Shown in pieces: positions 17,502 through 26,722 of a stretch of DNA of 64,000 bases. The stretch is from Alteromonas sp. 5E99-2 (lineage in GTDB: Bacteria > Pseudomonadota > Gammaproteobacteria > Enterobacterales > Alteromonadaceae). The notes under the pieces were generated by a model. It saw nothing but the letters and a program-made list of their open reading frames with translations. It was not told where the DNA came from and did no database searches. The DNA is taken from positions 62,001 to 126,000 of the forward strand of contig NZ_JAFNJE010000012.1 in assembly GCF_017368475.1 (NCBI RefSeq), written 5' to 3'. Every line of letters begins with the position of its first letter. Within the stretch, counting starts at the first letter, position 1. A program made the translations under genes and the position numbers.

Positions 17502-18932
17502 CTACTGCTTATGTTGTTCTACTAGCTGGTTAATAATACCTGTAGTAGAGACACCATCTTCAAAATTGAGTACTTTTACGTCTCCACCGTTATTGATAAC
17601 GGCTTCCCCACCCGCGATTTCATGTACTTTATAATCACCGCCTTTAACTAATATGTCTGGGAGCAAAGCTTCAATCAGCCTTGCCGGAGTATCCTCTTTA
17701 AAGGGCACTACCCAATGCACCGACGATAGACCCGCTAACACAGCCATACGGCGATGAACATTGTTTACAGGGCGACCAGGCCCTTTTAAGGCTGATACTG
17801 ATGCGTCATCATTTACTGCAACAATCAAGCGATCACCTAACACTGCGGCTTCAGTTAAATAGGACACATGTCCAGCATGCAAAATATCGAAACAACCATT
17901 GGTCATAACAATTTTTTCGCCTTTTGCTTTTGCAGCGCTAACAGCTTGAATAAGCTGCTCTTCACTAAAGACTCCACCATCTATATGGGTAGACTGTCGT
18001 AACGCAAAAACAGCCAATTCTGTAGCTGAAACACTAGAGGTTCCAACTTTACCAACCACAATACTGGCAGCATAGTTTGCTAACACACAAGCGTCGTCTA
18101 ATTTAGCCCCAGCACCTATAGATGCTGCAATAGTAGACACTACAGTGTCGCCTGCACCAGTGACGTCATACACTTCTTTTGCTTTAGCTGGAAGGTGCAT
18201 AACTTGGTCTTTGTTGTAGAAAAGTGACATCCCCCGTTCTGAGCGGGTTAATAAAAGCGAATCCAGATCTAATTTTGTTTGTAAATCTGATGCTTTTTCT
18301 AATAAGTCTATTTCATCAGCTACATCACCCACCACTCCGAGTAATTCGGCTACATTCGGAGTAAGTAAGCTCGCTCCTCGGTACTTAGTAAATGAATTTC
18401 CTTTCGGGTCGACAATTACCGGCACATTTCTCTCTTTTGCCAAAGCAATGAGGGTTTGTACAGAGCTGAGTGTTCCTTTATTGTAATCAGACAATACAAC
18501 GACATTGATATGCGCCAATAAAGCAGAAAACTGTTCCTCTAACGGTGTTTTATCAACCGCTTCAAACGACTTTTCGAAATCCATTCTCAGCAATTGTTGA
18601 TTTCGGCTAAGCACTCTTAATTTCGTAATAGTTGAAAAGCCATCTAGGGCCAAAAAGTGCGTATCGATATTATAAGATTCAAGTTTATCTTTTAGGATAG
18701 CCACGTTTTCATCATTGCCAACCAACCCCAACATTGATACTTTCGCTCCTAAAGCAGCAGCATTCAATGCTACGTTTGCCGCTCCACCTGGACGATCTTC
18801 GACATTTTGTACATTGACAATCGGAACTGGAGCTTCTGGTGAAATACGACCCGTTCCACCGTGCCAATAGCGATCTAACATTACATCGCCTACAACAAGA
18901 ACCTTGGCGGAGCTAAAATCAGGTATTACCAT
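17502..18932 (-). CDS. hldE: Bifunctional heptose 7-phosphate kinase / heptose 1-phosphate adenylyltransferase
   Basis: 476 residues, nearly equal to E. coli HldE (477). The N-terminal PfkB kinase domain has GGAANVALNAAALGAKVSML, a VLSDYNKGTL strand and the anion-hole motif DVTGAGDTVVS near residue 260. The C-terminal nucleotidyltransferase has TNGCFDILHAGHVSYL, with the HxGH site, and VNDDASVSALKGPGRPV. The enzyme makes ADP-heptose precursors for the lipopolysaccharide inner core in the cytoplasm. In E. coli hldE follows glnE; here the two are near each other but face apart with two genes between. The ATG at 18932 gives the full conserved start. Confidence 0.96.
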   Translation of the reverse strand: MVIPDFSSAKVLVVGDVMLDRYWHGGTGRISPEAPVPIVNVQNVEDRPGGAANVALNAAALGAKVSMLGLVGNDENVAILKDKLESYNIDTHFLALDGFSTITKLRVLSRNQQLLRMDFEKSFEAVDKTPLEEQFSALLAHINVVVLSDYNKGTLSSVQTLIALAKERNVPVIVDPKGNSFTKYRGASLLTPNVAELLGVVGDVADEIDLLEKASDLQTKLDLDSLLLTRSERGMSLFYNKDQVMHLPAKAKEVYDVTGAGDTVVSTIAASIGAGAKLDDACVLANYAASIVVGKVGTSSVSATELAVFALRQSTHIDGGVFSEEQLIQAVSAAKAKGEKIVMTNGCFDILHAGHVSYLTEAAVLGDRLIVAVNDDASVSALKGPGRPVNNVHRRMAVLAGLSSVHWVVPFKEDTPARLIEALLPDILVKGGDYKVHEIAGGEAVINNGGDVKVLNFEDGVSTTGIINQLVEQHKQ

Positions 18933-19014
18933 TACAACATCTCATTAAATATTTAAGTGGAGTATAGCAGCCATCAAACATCAACCGCCACTGCAACCAC
19001 ATTGGTTTACCTAT

Positions 19015-19284
19015 ATGATAAGAACTTCCGGTGGGCATATCTATACTGGTATAACTACGGATATAAAACGCAGACTTCGCCAACACAATGGCGAAATAAA
19101 AGGCGGGGCAAAAGCGCTAAGAGGGAAAGGGCCACACACCCTTGTTGCCCTATGGAACACCAATTCTCGCTCAAATGCATCTAAATTCGAATGCTATTTA
19201 AAGTCGCTCACTAAGACCGATAAAGAGCGGCTTATACTCAACGCTGCTTCCCCGAACGAGTTTAAAGCGAAAAGAATTCAGTGA
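19015..19284 (+). CDS. GIY-YIG nuclease-domain protein (UPF0213/YhbQ-like)
   Basis: A small GIY-YIG fold protein: IYTGITTDIKRRLRQHNG carries the Tyr-x-Gly and Arg of the family, and SKFECYLKSLTKTDKERLI ends the domain with the conserved Glu. Family members of unknown role usually begin with a W-x-x-Y strand before this segment. In-frame codons upstream of the ATG at 19015 encode HWFTY, exactly that strand, but no ATG, GTG or TTG lies there; a CTG at 18991 is the likeliest true start. Coordinates given use the ATG. The 3' end overlaps the convergent DUF350 gene by 23 bases. Nuclease activity is not shown for this group. Confidence 0.8.
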   Translation: MIRTSGGHIYTGITTDIKRRLRQHNGEIKGGAKALRGKGPHTLVALWNTNSRSNASKFECYLKSLTKTDKERLILNAASPNEFKAKRIQ

Positions 19285-20167
19285 TCAATATCGCAAACCC
19301 TAAATTCAGTACTAAGCCAATACATGCAATTCCCATATTGTGATGCTGATCAATTTCTCTGTTAATATCGACGCCAAGTAGCAAAATGCGCTTACCTATT
19401 TGAACAATTATTTGTAGGCCAACCGCTAACGCAAATGAAACAAATAACCAACCTGTTACATTACTCACATAGGCTGTAGACGAATAGACTAATAATGTTT
19501 CACTTGTAGTAACTACCATTGCAGTGCCTAAAAGGTTCCCTGCATGGTCCACAGCCACGGCCATTTGACCTCGCTTCAATGCGCCTTGAAATGAATCATT
19601 TTGGTTAGTTAACGCAAACCGATACTCATAAAAACGAGTTAGCACTATGGATATGGCTAGTACCACAAAGTAGCCGCTGATTACCGCAATCACAGCGTTT
19701 ACATCACTGCCATCAACCCACAAAATAATACTGCGTAAAATAATCGCACTAGCAATAACACTTGCTGCATCAACAAGCGCAATGCCAACGTTTTTTTCTT
19801 TTAACAACTGAGGAGTATCAACCCGATGTAATACTACCTTATCGTGGATGTATCGCCCTACGCGAATCAATACAATACCAATAATACCAAACAGAAAAAT
19901 CCCAAACGCGGCTTTTTCTACACCCTGTTGAATGTGCCTTCCAATCACCGCCGACAACACGATACACAATGCAAACAAACCACCAGAAAAGCCAATTCCA
20001 TACGCGAAATTATCTTTTTCACTAATTTCTTCGTTCACATTAATCGAATAGAATTTTTCTTGTAACCATTTAATAAGCAACATCAACAACACAACGATAC
20101 TCAAGTCGATTAATGCATATAACGCCAAATCGCTTGACACCGGTATCAACTTTACTAATGTTTCCAT
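19262..20167 (-). CDS. DUF350 integral membrane protein
   Basis: About 301 residues with eight predicted membrane helices in repeated pairs, for example LYALIDLSIVVLLMLLIKWL, YGIGFSGGLFALCIVLSAVI, GYFVVLAISIVLTRFY and GIACIGLVLNLGFAILITEF. The repeat of FA-G-GF-GG-A and later A-DHAGNLLGTAM segments is that of tandem DUF350 domains (YjfL/YshE-like). Function is not known; relatives occur with stress or tellurite-type genes elsewhere. I use the ATG at 20167, which has GGAAG five bases upstream; a GTG at 20173 is also in frame. It diverges from glnE with 33 bases between. Confidence 0.85.
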   Translation of the reverse strand: METLVKLIPVSSDLALYALIDLSIVVLLMLLIKWLQEKFYSINVNEEISEKDNFAYGIGFSGGLFALCIVLSAVIGRHIQQGVEKAAFGIFLFGIIGIVLIRVGRYIHDKVVLHRVDTPQLLKEKNVGIALVDAASVIASAIILRSIILWVDGSDVNAVIAVISGYFVVLAISIVLTRFYEYRFALTNQNDSFQGALKRGQMAVAVDHAGNLLGTAMVVTTSETLLVYSSTAYVSNVTGWLFVSFALAVGLQIIVQIGKRILLLGVDINREIDQHHNMGIACIGLVLNLGFAILITEFFSL

Positions 20168-20200
20168 GTACACTTCCTAAATCAAGTATCTACCTCTATT

Positions 20201-23080
20201 ATGCGCATGAAATTGAAGAAAAGCAGTAAGTTATACGATCTAGCATTGAAAGAAATAGAGACCTTATCTGCCGACGACAATATTTGGTTCGAATCATTGT
20301 CTCTTGCAGATAAAAATGAAGTATTGGCGATGTTTGCATGTAGCCAATTCATCAAAAACACCTGCCAAACCCATGCCGGCTTATTGCCGTCCTTTTTTGA
20401 ACAAAACCCAGACAGTCACCAATATGCATCGAGACTGCAAAGTCAACTCGATGGCATCACTACAGAACTTGAATTACACCAATGTATACGCCGTTTTCGC
20501 AATAGTGAAATGGCCAAAATTACAGCCCGTGATATCACTAAATCTCAAACTATCGAAACCTCGCTACAACACGTTTCAAAATTAGCTGATAGCTTAATCA
20601 TGTCTACCTATATGTGGCTATACCAATTTTGTTGTCAAAAATACGGTACACCTCAGAACGGGCAACCAATGTGTATTATAGCGATGGGAAAATTAGGAGG
20701 GGAAGAGCTTAACTTCTCTTCTGATATCGATCTGATTTTTGCTTATCCAGAAAAAGGGGAAACCCAAGGCCACAGAAAACCTATTGAGCACCAAGTATTT
20801 TTTACCCGCTTAGCACAAAGGTTAATAAAAGCACTAGATCAAATCACGACAGACGGGCAAGTTTACCGCGTTGACATGCGACTCAGGCCATTTGGCGATA
20901 GTGGCCCTTTAGTTACTCACTTCGACGCATTCTCAGACTACTACCATGAACAAGCACGAGAGTGGGAGCGCTTTGCCATGGTAAAAGCCAGAGTGCTAAA
21001 CCCCAGCTGCTCAGCAGTCACAGAGCTCGAAAACATTATTCGCCCTTTTGTATATAAACGCTATTTAGATTTCACCACGTTAGATGCACTCCAATCAATG
21101 AAATTAAAAATATTTGCAGACTCACGCCGAAGGCAGCTTTCAAACAATATTAAATTGGGGGAAGGCGGTATTCGAGAAGCCGAGTTTTTTATTCAATCAT
21201 TCCAGCTAACTCATGGTGGACAATCGGCAAACTTGCAAATAAAAAACTGGAAAAGCGTCGTCTCCCATCTATTAGAACAAGGCTTTATCGACGAAAAAAC
21301 GTCTTCGGATTTAACCCAATCGTACTTATTTTTAAGGGAAGTTGAACACTGCCTTCAGCAAATCAACAACGAACAAACCCAAACATTACCCGCCCTCGAT
21401 GACGAGTTAAATTGGCAACGGCTTGCACTTTATACTCAGAGTGAATCTTCTGAAATAGTACAGAATAAAATAGAAACTGCGCGCCAAACTATACATGGTT
21501 ATTTCAATGAATTATTTGTCGATGAGTCAAGCACAGGCGCGAACCAAGACGACAGTTTTACACAGCTAAGTACGCTCTGGTTAGGTGATTACGACGAAAT
21601 AGAACTGTCTGGTGCATTACAGGATTACCTTTGTGATGATAGTGCAGGATACATAGCTCGCGCTTTACTTTCGTTCAAACAAAAATGTGTACGGGCTCAT
21701 CTAAGCCAACGAGCGCAAAGCCTTATTGATAAACTTATCCCCTTACTTATCACCGAAGCTTTAAAACCACCAACCTGTGACCACATTCCATTAGAAAGGA
21801 TGTTATTAATACTCACAGCGATACTTGGCCGCACAACCTATTTAGATTTACTTTATGCGTATCCAAGCGTACGCCAACAATTACTTGTATTTTGTGTGGC
21901 AAGCCCATGGATTGCAGAGCAACTAAAACAATTTCCTTTGTTGCTCGACGAGCTTTTATCTCAAGCTTATTTAAGCCATTCCTCTGCAACATTAGAAGAC
22001 GTTAAAGCAGAATTTAAAGACGAACTTCGCCAAGTGCTACTTCGAATGGACCTAAACAATGTCGAGCTTCATATGGATGCGCTAAGACAGTTCAAATTAT
22101 GCCAACAGTTCCGTATTGCAGCAGCCGATATACAAGGCTCCCTGCCCATAGAGCAAGTTAGCGACCGGCTAACAGCTTTAGCTGAAGTAATACTGAGTCA
22201 TGTAGTGGAAACTGCGTACTCCCATATGACAAAGAAATACGGCGCTCCCAATCATTGTAACAGTCCTATAGACAGTTTCGCGGTTATTGCCTATGGCAAA
22301 ATGGGAGGCTTAGAACTTGGGTATGGTTCAGATCTCGATATGGTCTTTCTACATGACGCTCCTTCAACAGCTGTAACCGACGGCGAAAAATCTATTGGTG
22401 CTCAACAGTTTTATATAAAAATGGCGCAACGGATAATGCACATTCTTAATACTAAAATGCTATTGGGTGAACTATATGAGGCCGATTTACGATTAAGACC
22501 ATCGGGCAATTCAGGATTACTCTGTTGTCATGTGGATGGTTATGCATACTACCAAGATAATGACGCATGGACGTGGGAACACCAAGCACTGGTCCGCACT
22601 CGAGTGGTGTTTGGAGGCACTTCTATTTCTCAGCGTATTAATACCATAAAAACTGAAGTGCTATGCAGGAAAAGAGATATCGCAGACTTAACAGAAAAAG
22701 TGGTCGATATGCGCAAAAAACTCTATGAAAATAGTATTAACAAATCGTCAAAAGACATATTCAAGCACGGGAAAGGAGGCATAACTGACATAGAGTTCAT
22801 TTCTCAATTTATAGTGCTTGCTTATGCATATAAACTAAACAGGCTTGCTGATTGGCCTGACAATTTGAGGATTATAGAAACTGCCATGAAAGAGAAACTT
22901 ATTTCAGCCGAAATAGCCACAAGCCTTTCACGCAATTATTTAAATCAACGCAACGCTTTTCATAGAATGACTCTGCAACAAAGTGATTTCAATACCAACT
23001 TACATAGCAAAGACAAAGCACGAGCAGACATAGAAAACGCTTGGCGCACTATCTTGCCAAGTTACATTCCCGACGAATAA
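20201..23080 (+). CDS. glnE: Glutamine synthetase adenylyltransferase / deadenylase
   Basis: 959 residues, close to E. coli GlnE (946). Two nucleotidyltransferase domains are visible: GKLGGEELNFSSDIDLIFAY near residues 163-182 and GKMGGLELGYGSDLDMVFLH near 700-719, each followed by its R-x-R-P segment (DMRLRPFGDSGPLV and DLRLRPSGNSGLLC) and by GEGGIREAEFF or GKGGITDIEFI. One domain removes and the other adds AMP on glutamine synthetase under control of PII. The start has two near ATGs (20201 and 20207) without a strong ribosome-binding site. The 3' end overlaps the convergent TcpQ-like gene by 32 bases. Confidence 0.97.
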   Translation: MRMKLKKSSKLYDLALKEIETLSADDNIWFESLSLADKNEVLAMFACSQFIKNTCQTHAGLLPSFFEQNPDSHQYASRLQSQLDGITTELELHQCIRRFRNSEMAKITARDITKSQTIETSLQHVSKLADSLIMSTYMWLYQFCCQKYGTPQNGQPMCIIAMGKLGGEELNFSSDIDLIFAYPEKGETQGHRKPIEHQVFFTRLAQRLIKALDQITTDGQVYRVDMRLRPFGDSGPLVTHFDAFSDYYHEQAREWERFAMVKARVLNPSCSAVTELENIIRPFVYKRYLDFTTLDALQSMKLKIFADSRRRQLSNNIKLGEGGIREAEFFIQSFQLTHGGQSANLQIKNWKSVVSHLLEQGFIDEKTSSDLTQSYLFLREVEHCLQQINNEQTQTLPALDDELNWQRLALYTQSESSEIVQNKIETARQTIHGYFNELFVDESSTGANQDDSFTQLSTLWLGDYDEIELSGALQDYLCDDSAGYIARALLSFKQKCVRAHLSQRAQSLIDKLIPLLITEALKPPTCDHIPLERMLLILTAILGRTTYLDLLYAYPSVRQQLLVFCVASPWIAEQLKQFPLLLDELLSQAYLSHSSATLEDVKAEFKDELRQVLLRMDLNNVELHMDALRQFKLCQQFRIAAADIQGSLPIEQVSDRLTALAEVILSHVVETAYSHMTKKYGAPNHCNSPIDSFAVIAYGKMGGLELGYGSDLDMVFLHDAPSTAVTDGEKSIGAQQFYIKMAQRIMHILNTKMLLGELYEADLRLRPSGNSGLLCCHVDGYAYYQDNDAWTWEHQALVRTRVVFGGTSISQRINTIKTEVLCRKRDIADLTEKVVDMRKKLYENSINKSSKDIFKHGKGGITDIEFISQFIVLAYAYKLNRLADWPDNLRIIETAMKEKLISAEIATSLSRNYLNQRNAFHRMTLQQSDFNTNLHSKDKARADIENAWRTILPSYIPDE

Positions 23081-23663
23081 AATCAGACTCAACAGTAGTT
23101 ACCACAAGTGAGCGCTGCTTAGGACAAAAGTAGCCTCTCACTGTGCCATCAAAATTATTATCTATGGCTTTTGCTACATCAGCCAACGCACCTACAATAG
23201 TATTGTCAGTTTGAAATTGATGTTTTATAACAAAATCTTCGTCTAAGTCCCAAACTACCTGCATCCCCTCTTGCGTTGCATAATCAGACAATATTGTTCT
23301 CAATGTACTTCCCGCTTTAAAAGAACGAAATTTATGTTCACCAACCCAGCGTTTATCCACAGGATTAAAGTTACTAGACATGCTTCTCAATTTTGTCTCT
23401 ATCGGTGTTCCATCGCTAGCAACATCTAAAGTAAAGTCGTTAACAGGGTCTTTTATCAGTTCACTAGATGATTGTCGAAATTCGCGATAAAAATTTTCTA
23501 ACCCGGTTTCGACTGAACGTTTTTCAGGTGCGCCCTCAGGCACAGGTGCAGTGTTGTACTCATATTTCAACAAAATAATAGTGGCCGCAATAGCCACAAC
23601 TATTCCGATAAAGCCGAACTGCACTAACCAAAACTTTGTCCGTGAAAACTGTTTTTTCTTCAT
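23049..23663 (-). CDS. TcpQ-domain-like membrane-anchored protein
   Basis: About 204 residues. One N-terminal helix (about 10-34) suggests an inner-membrane or uncleaved signal anchor. The C-terminal 90 residues, AGSTLRTILSDYATQEGMQVVWDLDEDFVIKH then TIVGALADVAKAIDNNF and a PKQRSLVVT strand, resemble the TcpQ/PilL-type C-terminal domain found in pilus and secretin-associated proteins, a fold related to secretin N0 domains. The middle part is unrecognised. Location between glnE and a lipid A acyltransferase gives no functional hint. A GTG twelve bases upstream (23675) is an alternative start. Function unknown. Confidence 0.7.
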   Translation of the reverse strand: MKKKQFSRTKFWLVQFGFIGIVVAIAATIILLKYEYNTAPVPEGAPEKRSVETGLENFYREFRQSSSELIKDPVNDFTLDVASDGTPIETKLRSMSSNFNPVDKRWVGEHKFRSFKAGSTLRTILSDYATQEGMQVVWDLDEDFVIKHQFQTDNTIVGALADVAKAIDNNFDGTVRGYFCPKQRSLVVTTVESDFIRRECNLAR

Positions 23664-23701
23664 CACTACACTCACATCAGAATATGGTTATGATACTAGA
23701 C

Positions 23702-24652
23702 CTACTTTTTAGTAGAGTAAAGCGAAGGCATATCCTTAGAAGGTCTTGTTTTAAAACGCTTGTGCATCCATAGATAACTTTCAGGTTGTTCATTCACTGC
23801 CGCTAGAATATGTTCGTTCAGCAAGGTTAATGCTTCTTTATCTGGTAACTCAGCTAAATTCTCAATAGGCGGGTATATCTTAATTTTACATCCTTTTTGG
23901 GAATGTTGAGTGGTCATCAACATGGGCACACACTGTGCGCGTTTTAAAAACATCAAGGTGGCTGTGGTTGTAGCGGTTTCTTTAACTTCTCCAAAAGGAA
24001 CAAAGATACTTTGTGCTCGTCCGTAGTCTTGGTCTGGTAAGTATAAGCACAATTCTCCGTCTTCTAAGGCTTGAATAAGCACTTTCGAGCTTCGCTTGTC
24101 TATCATGTACTTATTCGACTGGTTTCGACCGTGATACTGAAAATAGTCCATCAAGGGGTTGTTGTGTTTCCGGTAAAACCCAACACCAGGGTGGGTATAG
24201 CCCAGCACTCTACACGCCAACTCAAGGTTCATATTATGCAGAGCTAAACCAAACACTCCTTTGCCAGATTTAAGCACTTTTTCAGCGTGTTCAAAACCTT
24301 CAACTTCACCGATACGGCGAATACGCCACTGGGGCCACCACCAGCCAATAGCTGTTTCAAATAATGCCATCCCAGCTCTCGACACATTTTTTTTAACTAG
24401 TGTATCTCGCTCCAGCTTTGAAAGATGAGGGTAAACAAGTTCAATATTCCTACGAGCAATACTAACGCGCTTTTTCGCAAATTTAGTAAAAAGAAAGCCG
24501 ACACCTTCACCTAACATTCGAATAACAGGTAAAGGCAACCAAGTTAAAATATAAAGTACACCAGCACCTAACCAAACAGGCCAATACTTAGGTAACAAAA
24601 AAGACCATTCAAACCGAGGCGCTTTAAGTCCAGCCGACAAAGGTATCTCCAA
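23702..24652 (-). CDS. Lipid A biosynthesis acyltransferase (LpxL/LpxM family)
   Basis: A 316-residue member of the lysophospholipid acyltransferase-like LpxL/M family. One hydrophobic segment lies near residues 28-48. The catalytic H-x4-D/E motif is HNMNLE in FGLALHNMNLELAC (near residue 138), and GVGFYRKHNNPLMDYFQYHGR, LCLYLPDQDYGRAQSIFVPF and a late ESYLWMHKRFKTRP match the family. It adds a secondary acyl chain to lipid A on the cytoplasmic face of the inner membrane. Whether it is the LpxL or LpxM type, and which chain it uses, cannot be told from sequence reading. It follows the TcpQ-like gene in the same direction with a 38-base gap. Confidence 0.9.
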   Translation of the reverse strand: MEIPLSAGLKAPRFEWSFLLPKYWPVWLGAGVLYILTWLPLPVIRMLGEGVGFLFTKFAKKRVSIARRNIELVYPHLSKLERDTLVKKNVSRAGMALFETAIGWWWPQWRIRRIGEVEGFEHAEKVLKSGKGVFGLALHNMNLELACRVLGYTHPGVGFYRKHNNPLMDYFQYHGRNQSNKYMIDKRSSKVLIQALEDGELCLYLPDQDYGRAQSIFVPFGEVKETATTTATLMFLKRAQCVPMLMTTQHSQKGCKIKIYPPIENLAELPDKEALTLLNEHILAAVNEQPESYLWMHKRFKTRPSKDMPSLYSTKK

Positions 24653-24896
24653 TATAAAATATGCTAAGTAAAGTGTACCAATTCACACAGTGCTGGGAAA
24701 GCCAACCACTTCCGTGCGCCTACCGATTCACAGTCCTATATTCCGCCAGAAGGTATTTGCTGCGGCCATCGCTTTTACTTGTGATCCCATATGAGGATAG
24801 TGACTAATATTACTAAGTCTTTCGAATTTGGGGGCTGTTGCTCTTTGTTCATATGTAACGGCTAAATGCTCACCAGAAATAAGAGCATCTACACCG

Positions 24897-26090
24897 TTAA
24901 CAAGGAAAGCAGATTTTACCCATACTTGTATTTATCACATTATCTAAACCATTAAATACCCGACCTTGGCCCGCAACACATTCATTCGCCAATACAGCGA
25001 AAAGCGCTGCTTCCTTATCGCTCGCTGCCACCCCCAGAGTTTGGAAAGGCTTTATTGGCACAGGTAAGAAAACTTCTTTTATGCTATTCATCAGACAAGA
25101 ATTTAAAACGCCACCACCACTACAATATATTTCGTCAATTTCAGCTATGCCTATTTGCTGTTTAACCGTGTGAAACAGACTTTCAACTGTCAGCGCAACC
25201 AGTGTAGCCAGAGTATCTTCATGACTAAGAGCTGGGCAACCAATGTCCGTTTTAGCTTGTTCAACATACGCTAAATTAAACAGTTCAGGCCCTGTTGTTT
25301 TTGGTGCTGACAAACTGAAAAAAGAATGAGTAAGTAGCTTCGCCAATAAAGCGCCATTAATTTCGCCTTGGCTCGCTAGTCGGCCATCATCATCAAAAGG
25401 CTGATTTAAGTAATATTCACAATATTGGTTTAGCAGTGTATTTGCGGGACCAAAATCAGTTGCGAAGCTCTTTCCTACTTCAGACTTTGGCAACCAAGTG
25501 AAATTTCCTATACCACCTAAGTTAATCAATAAACGTGATGCGTCATGCTTAGAAAATAATAAAATATCACCATACAAAACCAAAGGCGCTCCTTCACCGC
25601 CATTGGCAACATGGCGCTGTCTAAAATCAGCGACAGTTAAAATTCCCGTTTTGGCCGCAAGGTGATCGCCATCACCAATTTGAAATGTACTGTTTGGACG
25701 TTGCCGCTGACCATGAAATGATGTTGGCGCGTGGTAGACCGTTTGGCCATGACTTGCCACAATATCGATACGTGACGAATCAATACCCCATTGCAACAAT
25801 GCCTTATTTACCCACTCGCCATGAAGCGTTCCAATTTCAGCATTTAGCAGACACAGTTCTTGCAACTCAACATTTGATTTTGCAAAAATGCGCTGGATCT
25901 TATTTTTCCATTCATCGGTATAAGCAAATATAGTGCTTTTTTCTACGCTGAGTCGCGTATTTTCACCGTATCCTGACACACGACACAAAGCCACATCTAA
26001 GCCATCTAAAGAGGTTCCACTCATCAATCCAATAATTAAACGAGAGCTCTTTTGAGATATTGCGTAAAGTGATTCAGGCCAATTCGTCAT
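24897..26090 (-). CDS. anmK: Anhydro-N-acetylmuramic acid kinase
   Basis: About 397 residues against 369 in E. coli. Family motifs are GLMSGTSLDGLDVALCR near the start (ATP-binding loop), SHGQTVYHAPTSFHGQRQRPNSTFQIGDGDHLA, NLGGIGNFTWLP, ATDFGPANTLLNQY and a late CSGGGVLNSCLM. It recycles peptidoglycan by converting 1,6-anhydroMurNAc to MurNAc 6-phosphate in the cytoplasm. I use the ATG at 26090 because it overlaps the stop of the upstream methyltransferase as ATGA and is close to the conserved LIIGLMSGTS; the longer frame to 26165 would lie within that gene. Confidence 0.95.
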   Translation of the reverse strand: MTNWPESLYAISQKSSRLIIGLMSGTSLDGLDVALCRVSGYGENTRLSVEKSTIFAYTDEWKNKIQRIFAKSNVELQELCLLNAEIGTLHGEWVNKALLQWGIDSSRIDIVASHGQTVYHAPTSFHGQRQRPNSTFQIGDGDHLAAKTGILTVADFRQRHVANGGEGAPLVLYGDILLFSKHDASRLLINLGGIGNFTWLPKSEVGKSFATDFGPANTLLNQYCEYYLNQPFDDDGRLASQGEINGALLAKLLTHSFFSLSAPKTTGPELFNLAYVEQAKTDIGCPALSHEDTLATLVALTVESLFHTVKQQIGIAEIDEIYCSGGGVLNSCLMNSIKEVFLPVPIKPFQTLGVAASDKEAALFAVLANECVAGQGRVFNGLDNVINTSMGKICFPC

Positions 26091-26674
26091 GACTTTTGCC
26101 AAACCAACATAAGGTTGTTTGCAGGCATAGATACAGTTTCTTTTAATACCATGGGTTTTGCCCATTCAATCAATTCGGCTACATCGCGATAACCTCCGTA
26201 TCCTTCGCGGATCAATTTGTTGTGAAAAGCTTCGTTTGATTCACTACTAAAAACACCATTTTCGATGAATGGTCCGTACTGACAAAACACACCGCCACTA
26301 GGTAAACGAATTGAAATACTTTCCATTAAGTTTTGTACTGCATTTTTTTGCATAATATGTGCGGTGTTTGCCGTGAATACGGCATCAAAAGGAATATCAG
26401 GTAATGGCATGTCAGGTAGAGTTAATTCTAAGGGACGTTCAACGTTGGTTAAATTAGCCTCGTCTATCCATGCATTAATGCCTTCGTGATAAGACAATTG
26501 ATCAGCCGTGTGCCATTTTAAATAAGGAAGTTGTTCAGCAAAATGAACGGCATGTTGCCCCGTGCCTGTCCCCACTTCTAAAACATGCTTAGCGTGCTTA
26601 AAAAAGGTGATTAATTGTTCCGCAATGGAATGCTTATTTTTGTCGCAGAATTGATTAAATGGCTTATTACTCAT
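26087..26674 (-). CDS. DUF938 SAM-dependent methyltransferase
   Basis: A 195-residue class I methyltransferase. HVLEVGTGTGQHAVHFAEQLP near residue 32 is the SAM-binding motif I, WHTADQL gives the acidic second strand, and FDAVFTANTAHIMQKN the fourth. The N-terminal NQFCDKNKHSI segment corresponds to the usual N-x-x-x-I start of DUF938 proteins. Substrate unknown. It lies upstream of anmK with a four-base ATGA overlap, so the two are co-translated, but a joint function is not established. Confidence 0.88.
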   Translation of the reverse strand: MSNKPFNQFCDKNKHSIAEQLITFFKHAKHVLEVGTGTGQHAVHFAEQLPYLKWHTADQLSYHEGINAWIDEANLTNVERPLELTLPDMPLPDIPFDAVFTANTAHIMQKNAVQNLMESISIRLPSGGVFCQYGPFIENGVFSSESNEAFHNKLIREGYGGYRDVAELIEWAKPMVLKETVSMPANNLMLVWQKS

Positions 26675-26722
26675 GGTACTCGTACTACATTTAGCGATTA
26701 ACGTAGTACGAGCTTACCACTG

